DNA of 8,868 nt from positions 1-8,868 of the forward strand of contig CAYGZY010000077.1 of the NCBI GenBank assembly GCA_964354485.1. Reading direction: 5' to 3'. The translations under genes were made by a program, and so were the position numbers. Under the pieces are notes generated by a model. That model did not search any database, had not been told where the DNA came from, and saw nothing but the letters and a program-made list of their open reading frames with translations. The stretch comes from CAYGXH01 sp964354485 (GTDB lineage Bacteria > Bacteroidota > Ignavibacteria > UBA10030 > SZUA-254). Positions 1-6,753 of the stretch are shown here, piece by piece (positions within the stretch are counted from its first letter, which is position 1; each line of letters starts with the position of its first letter).

Positions 1-8
1 ACCATGTA

Positions 9-2780
9 ATGAAAACGCGCGATAATTCTGAATATCTGCCCGGTCGTGTAATCGTAAAAATGAAAGACGCCGGTCATTTATCCAAAGGCTCCGGTACATT
101 CGGTATCAAATCGGTGGATGAAGCGCTTCAGCAGTATTCGATAACATCTGTTGAAAATCTCTTCCCGCTGAATATGGTCGGGGAAAACGGCCGATCGATG
201 GATTTGTCAAAATTCTTTTTTTTGTACTACTCATCCCCTTATGATCCCTTCGAAATCAGCAAAGAGTTGTCTCAATTACCGGAAGTGGAATACGCCGAGC
301 CCTGGTTCGTGTATCGTGTGTCGGAGGTAAACAGTTGTCCTGTGTACGATCCTTCGAGGCACGTTCAGTGGGGATTGAATAATATTTTAGCAGATACTGC
401 ATGGTGTATATCAACCGGAGATACATCAATACTAATTGCGGTCGTTGACAACGGGACTCAGGTTGCGCATCCCGATCTCGCGGCGAATGTGTGGATTAAT
501 CCCGGTGAATACGGCGGAGGGAAGGAATCAAATGGGATGGATGACGATGGAAACGGCAAGATCGACGACTGGCGGGGGTGGGATTTTGCCGGAGCTGATC
601 AAAGCAATCCTATCGAAGACAACAATCCGGCACAGACGAGTAATTCCCACGGTACGCACGTCGCCGGTATCGCGGCTGCCGTGTCGAATAATTCTGTCGG
701 TGTCGCAGGAGTTGCATACTCGTCGAGGATTCTGGCAGTAAAAACAGCCGCCGACAATAATCCCACTGTCATCTCGTACGGATTGCCGGGAATTATCTAT
801 GCGGCGGGCATGGGTGCGCATATCATCAACTGCAGCTGGGGTGGTGCGGGTTCCTCGCTCACAGAACAAGAAATCATCGATTCGGTGGTTGCATGGGGCT
901 CTCTGGTAGTTGCAGCGGCTGGAAATCAAGGTTCTACCGGTAATCCGATTAACTATCCTGCAAGTTACCGGGGTGTGATGTCGGTTGCTGCTGTCGATTC
1001 GCTCGATCGGAAACCGTCGTATTCTGAATATAATGAGTACGTTGACGTTGCTGCACCGGGAGAGCATATATTCAGCACGTACAATAATTCAACTTACGGA
1101 TATTTCTCAGGGACGTCGCAGGCAACTCCTTTTGCAAGCGGTGTGGCGGCTTTGGTTAAATCGGTTTTTCCTGGCTACACGATGGAACAGGTGAGTGAAC
1201 AGATCCGTGTGACGTGTGACAATATAAATTCTGCAAATCCCTCGTACGTAACTCTCCTCGGGAAGGGAAGAATAAACGCGCTCAACGCGCTGACCGTCTC
1301 TTCGCCCTCATTGCGTATGATCTCTCTTACCGTTAAGGATACCAGCAGCGGAAATGCCAACGGTGTTCTTGAACCGAATGAGGAAGCGGCGCTCATTTTG
1401 ATGTTTAAGAATTATCTTCAGCCGACTTCTTCTTCTGCGCTGGTCACTCTCTCATGCAGTGATACGAATATTGAAATCCTAAACGGTATTTATCCAATTC
1501 ATGCGGTGGGTACGCTCGAGACGGCAACCAACAGGAACAATCCGTTTCAGATCGTCGTTAAGCAGAATCCGCCGCCCGGTCACATGGTGCGGTTTACTTT
1601 GAACATGTCTGATGCCGGGTACTCGGACGTTCAGATTTTCACGGTTCTCATCAATCCTACATTCGCGACGCACGATGTGAACAATGTTCAGTTAACGTTA
1701 ACGAATCTCGGACGTATTGGTTACGTTGATCTCACTAATACCTTCGGCGAGGGATTCGTTTTCGGTAATGGTAATCAGCTTTATGAAGGTGGATTGATTC
1801 TCGGATACAGCAGTACCAAGGTCGTCGATAATATCCGAAATACGACAAGCGGTGGTCAGGATGCCGACTTCTCCTCTTCGCTCATTTACAGTCTGACAAC
1901 TCCGGGAATTATATCTGCTCAGGATGGATATACAGCATTCACAGATGCCTCAGCTCCTTTGGCAAACAGACTGGGTGTTGCGATTGATATGTACTCTTAC
2001 GCATTCACCAGTCAGTTAGATAGCGATTACGTTATCCTGAGGTATGATATCCGAAATACTTCGGGTGTCCAAATAAACGGACTCTATGCCGGTCTCTTTT
2101 TCGACTGGGATATGCTCCCGGATTACTCAACGAACAGAACTGACTATGATCCATCCCGCTCATTGGGATACGCATGGGATACCGTACCGGTGAATCCAGT
2201 GTACTGCGGCACACGAGCGTTGGATAGTGCCGCGAGTTATGCAGGTTTGCTCTCCTCTTATTCAAGCTTTTACACTCGTACTGCCAAATACTCATGGATC
2301 AGCGGCGGGATAGTTCCGTACACGGAAGTTGCCGACATTCATTTCGTGATTTCTTCGGGTCCGTATTCGCTGGCGCCGAACGCAAGGCAGATGGTCGGTT
2401 TTGCGCTTATTGGCGGCACGAGCCTCGCGAATTTGCAGGCAAGCGCAGATGCTGCATTGATTAAATGGAACGAAATCAAGACGCTGGTCGGAGTGGAAGA
2501 GGACGAATCAATTCCGACGGCATACGTACTTAATCAGAATTATCCCAATCCGTTTAATCCGGGAACGACGATAGAATTCGAGGTTCCCAAAACAGGGCAG
2601 GTTTCACTGAAGGTATATGACATCACAGGGCGGGAAGTTGCCACGCTTGTTGACGGAGTTCGGGCGGTAGGATCGTACTCGATTCCCTTCGACGCATCAG
2701 GTCTATCGAGCGGAGTATATTTTTACAAGCTTCAGGCAGGTGAATACTTCGCCGTCCGTAAGCTCGTAGTGATGAAGTAG
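9..2780 (+). CDS. T9SS-secreted subtilisin-like (S8) serine peptidase, N-terminus probably cut by window edge
   Basis: Secreted subtilase expected to cleave proteins outside the cell. Residues 8-105 (EYLPGRVIVKMK onward) resemble an inhibitory propeptide. Residues 140-430 are the S8 domain: catalytic Asp147 (VVDNGTQ), His214 (SHGTHVAG), oxyanion Asn306 (AAAGNQG) and Ser370 (SGTSQATP, with Gln where Met is usual). All triad residues are present. Residues 174-193 (NGMDDDGNGKIDDWRGWDF) form an acidic insert common in FCB-group subtilases. Residues 433-545 look Ig/CARDB-like (NGVLEPNEEA). About 546-830 is a beta-rich region (LYEGG at 591, DWD at 699) that I recall from Ignavibacteria-type S8 proteins. 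Residues 837-923 are a type A T9SS sorting domain (YVLNQNYPNPFNP, then GREVATLVDG and SGVYFYKL). No signal peptide follows the ATG at 9, yet T9SS cargo needs Sec export. The frame stays open to the window edge, so the real start is probably upstream. Family and secretion route are secure; the natural substrate is unknown. Confidence 0.95.
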   Translation: MKTRDNSEYLPGRVIVKMKDAGHLSKGSGTFGIKSVDEALQQYSITSVENLFPLNMVGENGRSMDLSKFFFLYYSSPYDPFEISKELSQLPEVEYAEPWFVYRVSEVNSCPVYDPSRHVQWGLNNILADTAWCISTGDTSILIAVVDNGTQVAHPDLAANVWINPGEYGGGKESNGMDDDGNGKIDDWRGWDFAGADQSNPIEDNNPAQTSNSHGTHVAGIAAAVSNNSVGVAGVAYSSRILAVKTAADNNPTVISYGLPGIIYAAGMGAHIINCSWGGAGSSLTEQEIIDSVVAWGSLVVAAAGNQGSTGNPINYPASYRGVMSVAAVDSLDRKPSYSEYNEYVDVAAPGEHIFSTYNNSTYGYFSGTSQATPFASGVAALVKSVFPGYTMEQVSEQIRVTCDNINSANPSYVTLLGKGRINALNALTVSSPSLRMISLTVKDTSSGNANGVLEPNEEAALILMFKNYLQPTSSSALVTLSCSDTNIEILNGIYPIHAVGTLETATNRNNPFQIVVKQNPPPGHMVRFTLNMSDAGYSDVQIFTVLINPTFATHDVNNVQLTLTNLGRIGYVDLTNTFGEGFVFGNGNQLYEGGLILGYSSTKVVDNIRNTTSGGQDADFSSSLIYSLTTPGIISAQDGYTAFTDASAPLANRLGVAIDMYSYAFTSQLDSDYVILRYDIRNTSGVQINGLYAGLFFDWDMLPDYSTNRTDYDPSRSLGYAWDTVPVNPVYCGTRALDSAASYAGLLSSYSSFYTRTAKYSWISGGIVPYTEVADIHFVISSGPYSLAPNARQMVGFALIGGTSLANLQASADAALIKWNEIKTLVGVEEDESIPTAYVLNQNYPNPFNPGTTIEFEVPKTGQVSLKVYDITGREVATLVDGVRAVGSYSIPFDASGLSSGVYFYKLQAGEYFAVRKLVVMK

Positions 2781-2797
2781 GAAGAAACGCGCAAATT

Positions 2798-2863
2798 ACC
2801 TCTCCCCCTGAATCCCCCTCTCCACGCGCGTGGAGAGGGGGACAGTAGGTGAGGGGGTGAGGT
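2798..2863. repeat. Nested palindromic intergenic repeat (CCCCCTCTCC type)
   Basis: Seventeen bases after the subtilase stop. The core, 2814-2841, is a perfect 28-bp palindrome beginning CCCCCTCTCCACG. It is enclosed by outer arms ACCTCTCCCCCT (2798-2809) and AGGGGGTGAGGT (2852-2863), complementary at 11 of 12 positions. As RNA it would form a long GC-rich stem. No T-tract follows, so it is not a classic intrinsic terminator, although it could stop or protect the subtilase transcript. I recall similar CCCCTCTCC-rich hairpins scattered between genes in environmental bacteria, so a dispersed REP-like element is the likeliest reading. Confidence 0.8.
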
Positions 2864-2951
2864 CAATTCGGTAATGTCTTCAAGTTGATATCAGAACATC
2901 TCTTCGATCCCACCGATTGATACATTTAACCGCACTGTAGCGCAATCGAGG

Positions 2952-3007
2952 TTGACCTTTTATGTCCTATTTCAATAATTGACTGCTACCAGAATTTACA
3001 TTAAATT
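2952..3007 (+). promoter_or_regulatory. Two candidate sigma70-like promoters in tandem
   Basis: First candidate: TTGACC (2952-2957), 16-nt spacer, AATAAT (2974-2979). Second candidate: TTGACT (2979-2984), 17-nt spacer, TAAATT (3002-3007). Both precede the small membrane protein gene and would also drive the receptor gene after it. The second -35 box coincides with the TTG at 2979 that could otherwise be read as the gene start, which argues for the start at 3045. Bacteroidota housekeeping promoters often differ from the E. coli consensus, so this remains a pattern match. Confidence 0.3.
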
Positions 3008-3044
3008 TAATCCTGAATATTTTCCAGTAGGTTTATTTACAAAA

Positions 3045-3563
3045 TTGAAAATCATAATTTCCATATTATTGATACTCTCACTTGCCGTTCCGTTCGGCGG
3101 ATCTTTTATTGTTTTGCAATTTCAAAAACAACTGATCAAAAAAGAAATAAAAAATCGAATTATTTCGGGGATAGATAGAAACGACCTCGTGATTCTCAAG
3201 TTTACGAAAACAGAATCTGAGAGCAAATTAAAATGGAAAGAATCCAAAGAATTTGAATACAACGGAGAGATGTACGACGTCGTAGAGTCGGAATTTAACG
3301 GTGATACGATAACGTATTGGTGCTGGTGGGATCGCGAGGAAACAAGACTTAACCGGCAATTGAATGATTTAGCGGACCGAGCCGCTGAGCAAAATACATG
3401 GAATGAGGAAAATCTCAGACGGATCACTACCTTTTTACAATCACTCTATTCTCCGAGCAGATTCGATTTTGATGCATTCGCTAATTTTCGATTTGCTCCC
3501 CGACCTACGCTTAACTATTTTTATTCTTCCATCTGCATACCCCCGCCAATTCCTCCTCCGTAG
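3045..3563 (+). CDS. Small membrane-anchored protein with proline-rich C-terminus, paired with a TonB-dependent receptor
   Basis: A 172-residue protein of unknown function. Residues 2-25 are a strongly hydrophobic signal-anchor (IIISILLILSLAVPFGGSFI), followed by a basic stretch QKQLIKKEIKNRI (28-40). A conserved-looking core follows: LVILKFTKTES (48-58), then W64, EFEYNGEMYDVVE (69-81) and TYWCWWDREE (90-99). A charged, probably helical segment lies at 100-135, and the tail is CIPPPIPPP (164-172). I recall small Bacteroidota proteins with this anchor, the F-Y-GxMYDVV core and a proline-rich end next to TonB-dependent receptor genes, but I cannot name the family with certainty. The frame opens directly after a TAA at 2976-2978, so TTG 2979 (194 residues) is possible. 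I prefer TTG 3045 because it places the hydrophobic segment at the N-terminus and because 2979 sits in a candidate -35 box. Neither start has a clear ribosome binding site. A gap of 90 bp to the receptor suggests one transcript. The envelope role is inferred from location and context. Confidence 0.75.
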   Translation: MKIIISILLILSLAVPFGGSFIVLQFQKQLIKKEIKNRIISGIDRNDLVILKFTKTESESKLKWKESKEFEYNGEMYDVVESEFNGDTITYWCWWDREETRLNRQLNDLADRAAEQNTWNEENLRRITTFLQSLYSPSRFDFDAFANFRFAPRPTLNYFYSSICIPPPIPPP

Positions 3564-3642
3564 TCGGTACAAACAAATATTCGGTTCCTATTTACCCGAT
3601 TCCTTCTCAGGATGTGGGTTATCATTATTTGTTTAGCCATGA

Positions 3643-3649
3643 AAGGAAT
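3643..3649 (+). promoter_or_regulatory. Ribosome binding site deciding the receptor start
   Basis: AAAGGAA lies 4 nt upstream of the ATG at 3654. It favours 3654 over the in-frame ATG at 3612, which has no such site and would put 14 extra residues before the lysine-rich start of the signal peptide. Confidence 0.6.
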
Positions 3650-3653
3650 TATA

Positions 3654-6059
3654 ATGAAGAAAATCATATTTCTATGGTTATTCATAGGAGTGTGTTCGGT
3701 ATGTCGCACCCAGGTATTAACCGTTAAAGACCAGGAAAATAATCAGCCTCTGGAACTCATAAACTTGAGCAGTCAGAATCCCAAAGCATCTGCGGTCACC
3801 AACGCACAGGGACAAGCTGACATTTCGGCGTTCAGGGGATCTGCCGGAATCGAATTTCGGTTTTTGGGATACGCTCCAAAAATAATCAGCTACGAGGAGT
3901 TGGAAAAAGAGAATTATCTGATTTATCTCTTACAATCTCCTTTAGCCATGGAACAGGTCGTGGTTTCGGCAACGCGATGGTATCAATCACAGAGGGAGAT
4001 TCCCGCCAGGATCACAACCATTGCATCAAAAGAAGCAGAGATACAAAATCCACAAACCGCTGCGGACTTATTGGCTACATCAGGCGAAGTATTTATTCAA
4101 AAAAGTCAGCAGGGCGGTGGAAGCCCTATGATAAGGGGTTTCGCAACAAACCGTCTTCTCATAAATGTCGATGGAATACGAATGAACACTGCCATCTTTC
4201 GCAGCGGAAATTTGCAGAATGTGATTTCAATCGACCCGTTCGCAACAGAGAGAACGGAAGTTCTATACGGACCTAATTCGGTGATTTACGGCAGTGACGC
4301 CATCGCAGGTGTGATGAGCTTCTACACATTGACCCCGCAGATATCATTGAGTGAAAAGCCGTTCATCAAAGGGAATGCGGTATCCCGCTATTCATCTGCG
4401 AATGATGAAATTACAGGTCATTTCGACCTGAGCGTCGGTTGGGAAAAGTGGGCTTTTATCTCAAGCTTCTCACATAATAAGTTTGGTGATCTGCGCATCG
4501 GAAGCAACGGGCCCGATGAATATTTACGTCGGCAATATATCCAGCAAATCGACAGCGTCGATAGGGTCATTTCTAACGAGGACCCTTTGGTTCAGCGACC
4601 AACGGGATATTCACAAATCAACATGATGCACAAGGTTCGTTACAAGCCGAATATCAACTGGGATTTTACTTACGGAATTCATTACTCGACGACAACAGAT
4701 TATTCGCGTTACGACAGACTTCTGCGTTACCGTAATGGTTTACCAAGAAGTGCGGAGTGGTATTATGGACCTCAGAAATGGATGATGAACAGTCTGAATC
4801 TGACGCATAATACAACATCGGGTATTTACGACCAGTTTACCTCACGCTTGGCATATCAATTCTTTGAGGAGAGCCGTATTGACCGCGATTTTAACAAAAC
4901 TGAGCGAAGGTCGAGGATTGAAAAAGTTCATGCGTATTCGGTCAACTTCGATTTTGCAAAGTCGCTTTCGGACAGACATAATTTCTTTTACGGCTTAGAA
5001 GCTGTTTATGATGATGTCACTTCCACAGGAACTGATGAAGATATCTCCACGGGAGCCATCCAGACCGGTCCATCCCGTTATCCACAATCGACATGGGGCT
5101 CATATGCCGGCTACATTACGTATCAGTTCAAAGCCACGGATGAATTGATGCTTCAGGCAGGTGCGCGGTATAATCAATATGTACTCGATGCTAAATTCGA
5201 TACAACATTTTATCCATTTCCGTTTACTTCAGTAAACATAAATAACGGTGCTCTCACCGGAAATTTGGGTTTAATGTACAATCCTGCTGAAACATGGTCG
5301 CTGAGCGCGAATCTATCGACGGGATTCCGTTCGCCGAACGTAGATGATATAGGTAAAGTTTTCGACTCTGAACCGGGAGCTGTGGTTGTCCCAAATCCCG
5401 ATCTGAGTGCCGAGAAAGTCTATAACGGAGAGGTCGGAATCACCAAGGTCTTCGGAGATATTGTGAAAGTTAACATGACAGGATTTTACACCTGGCTGAA
5501 CGATGCCATGGTAAGAAGAGACTTCACGCTGAACGGTGAGGACAGTATTATGTATGACGGTGAGTTAAGCCGTGTGCAAGCTATTCAGAACGCGGCGCAT
5601 GCCGTTGTTTGGGGCATACAAGCGGGAGCAGAAGCACAACTGCCCGGAGGATTTTTCTTCTTGTCCCGTCTCACTTACCAGAAAGGAGAAGAAGAGCTTG
5701 ACGACGGTACAACAAATCCACTGCGACACGCTGCTCCCTGGAATGGCATATTGAAGTTAATATACACAGCACCAAAACTCAGATTCGAGATATATTCTGT
5801 ACACTGCGGTGAAGTAACTTATGATAATCTCCCACAGGAGGAACGGGGTAAAGATTACATGTACGCTGTTGATAAAAATGGGAATCCATATTCGCCCGGT
5901 TGGTACACTTTGAATTTCAAGACGATGTATCATCTTTCCGACCAGCTATCTGTAAGTGGCGGAGTAGAAAACATCACTGATAAGCGTTACAGACCATACA
6001 GTTCAGGCATTGCATCGCCGGGAAGGAATTTCATTCTGAGTTTACGGGTGGGCTTTTAG
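3654..6059 (+). CDS. TonB-dependent outer-membrane receptor, haem/haemoglobin-receptor-like, with carboxypeptidase-like N-domain
   Basis: An outer-membrane beta-barrel that imports a bound ligand using energy from TonB-ExbBD. The 801 residues read as: signal peptide 1-20 (MKKIIFLWLFIGV then CRTQ); carboxypeptidase-regulatory-like beta-sandwich about 21-95 (NQPLELINL, TNAQGQADIS, FLGYAPK); TonB box-like EQVVVSATRW (100-109); plug domain about 113-223 (GGSPMIRGFATNRLLINVDG at 155-174, ERTEVLYGPNSVIYGSDAIAG at about 199-219). The barrel follows and ends in the aromatic strand NFILSLRVGF. FRSP (558-561) and NPDL (581-584) match the FRAP/NPNL boxes of this superfamily. The plug most resembles haemoglobin/transferrin/lactoferrin-type receptors. 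However, no His lies between FRSP and NPDL, where classical haem receptors have one, so haem is only one candidate ligand and vitamin B12 or a siderophore remain possible. Start chosen at 3654 for its ribosome binding site and signal peptide. Probably co-transcribed with the small protein upstream. Confidence 0.93.
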   Translation: MKKIIFLWLFIGVCSVCRTQVLTVKDQENNQPLELINLSSQNPKASAVTNAQGQADISAFRGSAGIEFRFLGYAPKIISYEELEKENYLIYLLQSPLAMEQVVVSATRWYQSQREIPARITTIASKEAEIQNPQTAADLLATSGEVFIQKSQQGGGSPMIRGFATNRLLINVDGIRMNTAIFRSGNLQNVISIDPFATERTEVLYGPNSVIYGSDAIAGVMSFYTLTPQISLSEKPFIKGNAVSRYSSANDEITGHFDLSVGWEKWAFISSFSHNKFGDLRIGSNGPDEYLRRQYIQQIDSVDRVISNEDPLVQRPTGYSQINMMHKVRYKPNINWDFTYGIHYSTTTDYSRYDRLLRYRNGLPRSAEWYYGPQKWMMNSLNLTHNTTSGIYDQFTSRLAYQFFEESRIDRDFNKTERRSRIEKVHAYSVNFDFAKSLSDRHNFFYGLEAVYDDVTSTGTDEDISTGAIQTGPSRYPQSTWGSYAGYITYQFKATDELMLQAGARYNQYVLDAKFDTTFYPFPFTSVNINNGALTGNLGLMYNPAETWSLSANLSTGFRSPNVDDIGKVFDSEPGAVVVPNPDLSAEKVYNGEVGITKVFGDIVKVNMTGFYTWLNDAMVRRDFTLNGEDSIMYDGELSRVQAIQNAAHAVVWGIQAGAEAQLPGGFFFLSRLTYQKGEEELDDGTTNPLRHAAPWNGILKLIYTAPKLRFEIYSVHCGEVTYDNLPQEERGKDYMYAVDKNGNPYSPGWYTLNFKTMYHLSDQLSVSGGVENITDKRYRPYSSGIASPGRNFILSLRVGF

Positions 6060-6067
6060 TGGAACGT

Positions 6068-6117
6068 AGAATTCCGATTTCTGACTCAGTTTGAACAAAG
6101 ACAGAAATCGGAATTCT
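6068..6117 (+). terminator. Perfect 16-bp hairpin just after the receptor gene
   Basis: Arms AGAATTCCGATTTCTG (6068-6083) and CAGAAATCGGAATTCT (6102-6117) are exactly complementary around an 18-nt loop. The structure starts 9 nt after the receptor stop codon. No T-run follows, so intrinsic termination is doubtful. It may act as a 3'-end stabiliser, or it may be a short inverted-repeat element. The hairpin is certain; its function is not. Confidence 0.5.
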
Positions 6118-6156
6118 GGCTATGCCAGGTACGTCCGCCGTGATGTAATTGCCCGG

Positions 6157-6256
6157 AAATCCTCCCGAAGGTTTACAGTGCAATCCTCCCGGAGGTTTTC
6201 TGTGATTGAACCGAGTTAACCTCCGGGAGGTTTATTAGTACCTTCGGGAGGTTTGC
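6157..6256. repeat. Four-unit nested palindrome array (CCTCCCGAAGG family)
   Basis: Four 11-bp units: CCTCCCGAAGG (6161), CCTCCCGGAGG (6185), CCTCCGGGAGG (6220) and CCTTCGGGAGG (6241), each followed by TTT. Unit 1 is the exact reverse complement of unit 4, and unit 2 of unit 3. Units 2 and 3 with their flanks (6182-6197 and 6218-6233) pair at 15 of 16 positions around a 20-nt loop; units 1 and 4 can pair outside them. Each unit is itself nearly palindromic. Spacings of 24, 35 and 21 bp are irregular, so this is not a CRISPR array. A REP/MITE-like element or a structured RNA would fit. Confidence 0.75.
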
Positions 6257-6362
6257 ACCGGTCCCCGGGTGTCACGGTCCCAGCCCGACAGACCCGCTCG
6301 ACCGAGTCGATCGGGCGAGTGGCTGGCGGGCACACCGTGACACAAACGATTCGGGAGGTTTG
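6243..6362. repeat. Long GC-rich hairpin flanked by 13-bp direct repeats
   Basis: GTGTCACGGT (6269-6278) pairs perfectly with ACCGTGACAC (6334-6343). Inside, CCAGCC (6280-6285) can pair with GGCTGG (6321-6326), and CTCG-CCGA with TCGG-CGAG form the apical stem (about 6297-6319). The hairpin is framed by identical copies of TTCGGGAGGTTTG at 6243-6255 and 6350-6362. The left copy is also unit 4 of the neighbouring CCTCCC array. The 13-bp copies could be a target-site duplication around a 94-bp insertion, or the right copy may be a fifth array unit. The GC content is far above the surrounding spacer. Confidence 0.65.
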
Positions 6363-6429
6363 TAAAATCTCTACAATCGATCTTGGAATGGTCCACGTCC
6401 GCTGCGATGAAATACTCCCTCTATAATTT

Positions 6430-6446
6430 CCCCCTTATAAAAGGGG
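6430..6446. repeat. CCCCCTT-ATAA-AAGGGG hairpin
   Basis: CCCCTT (6431-6436) pairs with AAGGGG (6441-6446) around the loop ATAA. A run of seven T's follows at 6463-6469, about 16 nt later, which is too far for a standard terminator. It belongs to the same visual family as the hairpin at 6508-6530. Confidence 0.6.
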
Positions 6447-6507
6447 AGATGCTTGTGCATGCTTTTTTTATTGTTAAGTAGGGCATGCGAATCCACGTGG
6501 TAAAAAC

Positions 6508-6530
6508 TTTCCCCCTTCAAAAGGGGGAAA
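6508..6530. repeat. Perfect TTTCCCCCTT hairpin repeat
   Basis: TTTCCCCCTT (6508-6517) and AAGGGGGAAA (6521-6530) form a perfect 10-bp stem with a CAA loop. The sequence goes on with AAAAGGGG at 6534-6541, a second possible right arm. I recall CCCCCTT-AAGGGGG hairpins as abundant dispersed repeats in Bacteroidota and other environmental genomes. Confidence 0.65.
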
Positions 6531-6577
6531 TGCAAAAGGGGTTGGCAATGTCAATTCCGTCATCGATGTGCCATATG

Positions 6578-6617
6578 TCTGAACCCTGATTTGCGGGATT
6601 AATTGATTACCAGGATG
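6578..6617. repeat. Degenerate 17-bp-period GATT/GGAT repeat
   Basis: After TCTGAACC (6578-6585), two copies of the pattern TGATT-N4-GGAT follow at 6587 and 6604, exactly 17 bp apart. It looks like the 'CTGAACC..GATT..GGATTAA..GATT..CAGGATG' repeats that I recall from intergenic DNA of many Bacteroidota. One short copy is present and no gene is attached to it here. Confidence 0.45.
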
Positions 6618-6667
6618 AAAAATATTTCTGTGGAATAGTGAGTCAGTATACAGTTCCGCTGTTCGCT

Positions 6668-6753
6668 AGTTGTACTATCGAACGCATTTCAATATAGAGT
6701 TATACTCTTATGAGAGTAGAACTCTGAATTGATTATACTTCGACAGTACAACT
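6668..6753. repeat. 86-bp near-palindrome, MITE-like
   Basis: Two 41-nt arms (6668-6708 and 6713-6753) of identical length surround the 4-nt loop TATG and are complementary at 31 of 41 positions without any gap. The outer ends AGTTGTACT-TCGAA and the inner ends AGAGTT-TACTCT are nearly perfect. Mismatches are concentrated in one 6-bp internal block (6683-6688 against 6733-6738). Weaker similarity continues outward: TCAGTATAC at 6643 against the complement of GTATATATTGA ending near 6781. No coding sequence lies inside. The structure fits a non-autonomous inverted-repeat element or a bidirectional hairpin between convergent genes. Confidence 0.7.

Larger units (their letters stand above)
6131..6414. 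repeat. Imperfect 20-bp direct repeats bracketing the palindrome cluster
   Basis: ACGTCCGCCGTGATGTAATT (6131-6150) and ACGTCCGCTGCGATGAAATA (6395-6414) match at 16 of 20 positions in the same orientation. They flank the whole CCTCCC palindrome array and the long GC-rich hairpin. They could be the edges of one composite element or two decayed copies of another repeat. The match is modest, so chance is not excluded. Confidence 0.35.

Noticed and set aside
528..1067. 179-residue minus-strand open frame inside the subtilase
   Set aside because: It is antisense to the catalytic domain, whose triad and motifs are unmistakable. The predicted product is rich in Arg/Ile/Cys without domain features.
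3612..3653. ATG at 3612 as start of the TonB-dependent receptor
   Set aside because: It has no ribosome binding site and adds 14 residues in front of a normal lysine-led signal peptide. ATG 3654 has AAAGGAA upstream.
3564..3653. Possible frameshift extending the small protein beyond its stop
   Set aside because: Other frames in this stretch give no domain or family pattern, and a proline-rich end looks natural for the protein.
6157..6362. CRISPR-like array of short repeats with spacers
   Set aside because: The units are only 11-14 bp, irregularly spaced (24, 35, 21 and about 107 bp), alternate in orientation as complementary pairs, and have no cas genes or leader nearby.
6430..6470. Intrinsic terminator formed by the CCCCTT/AAGGGG hairpin and the T-run
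   Set aside because: The T-run starts about 16 nt after the stem, too far for a standard intrinsic terminator, and the closer ATGC/GCAT stem has only 4 bp.
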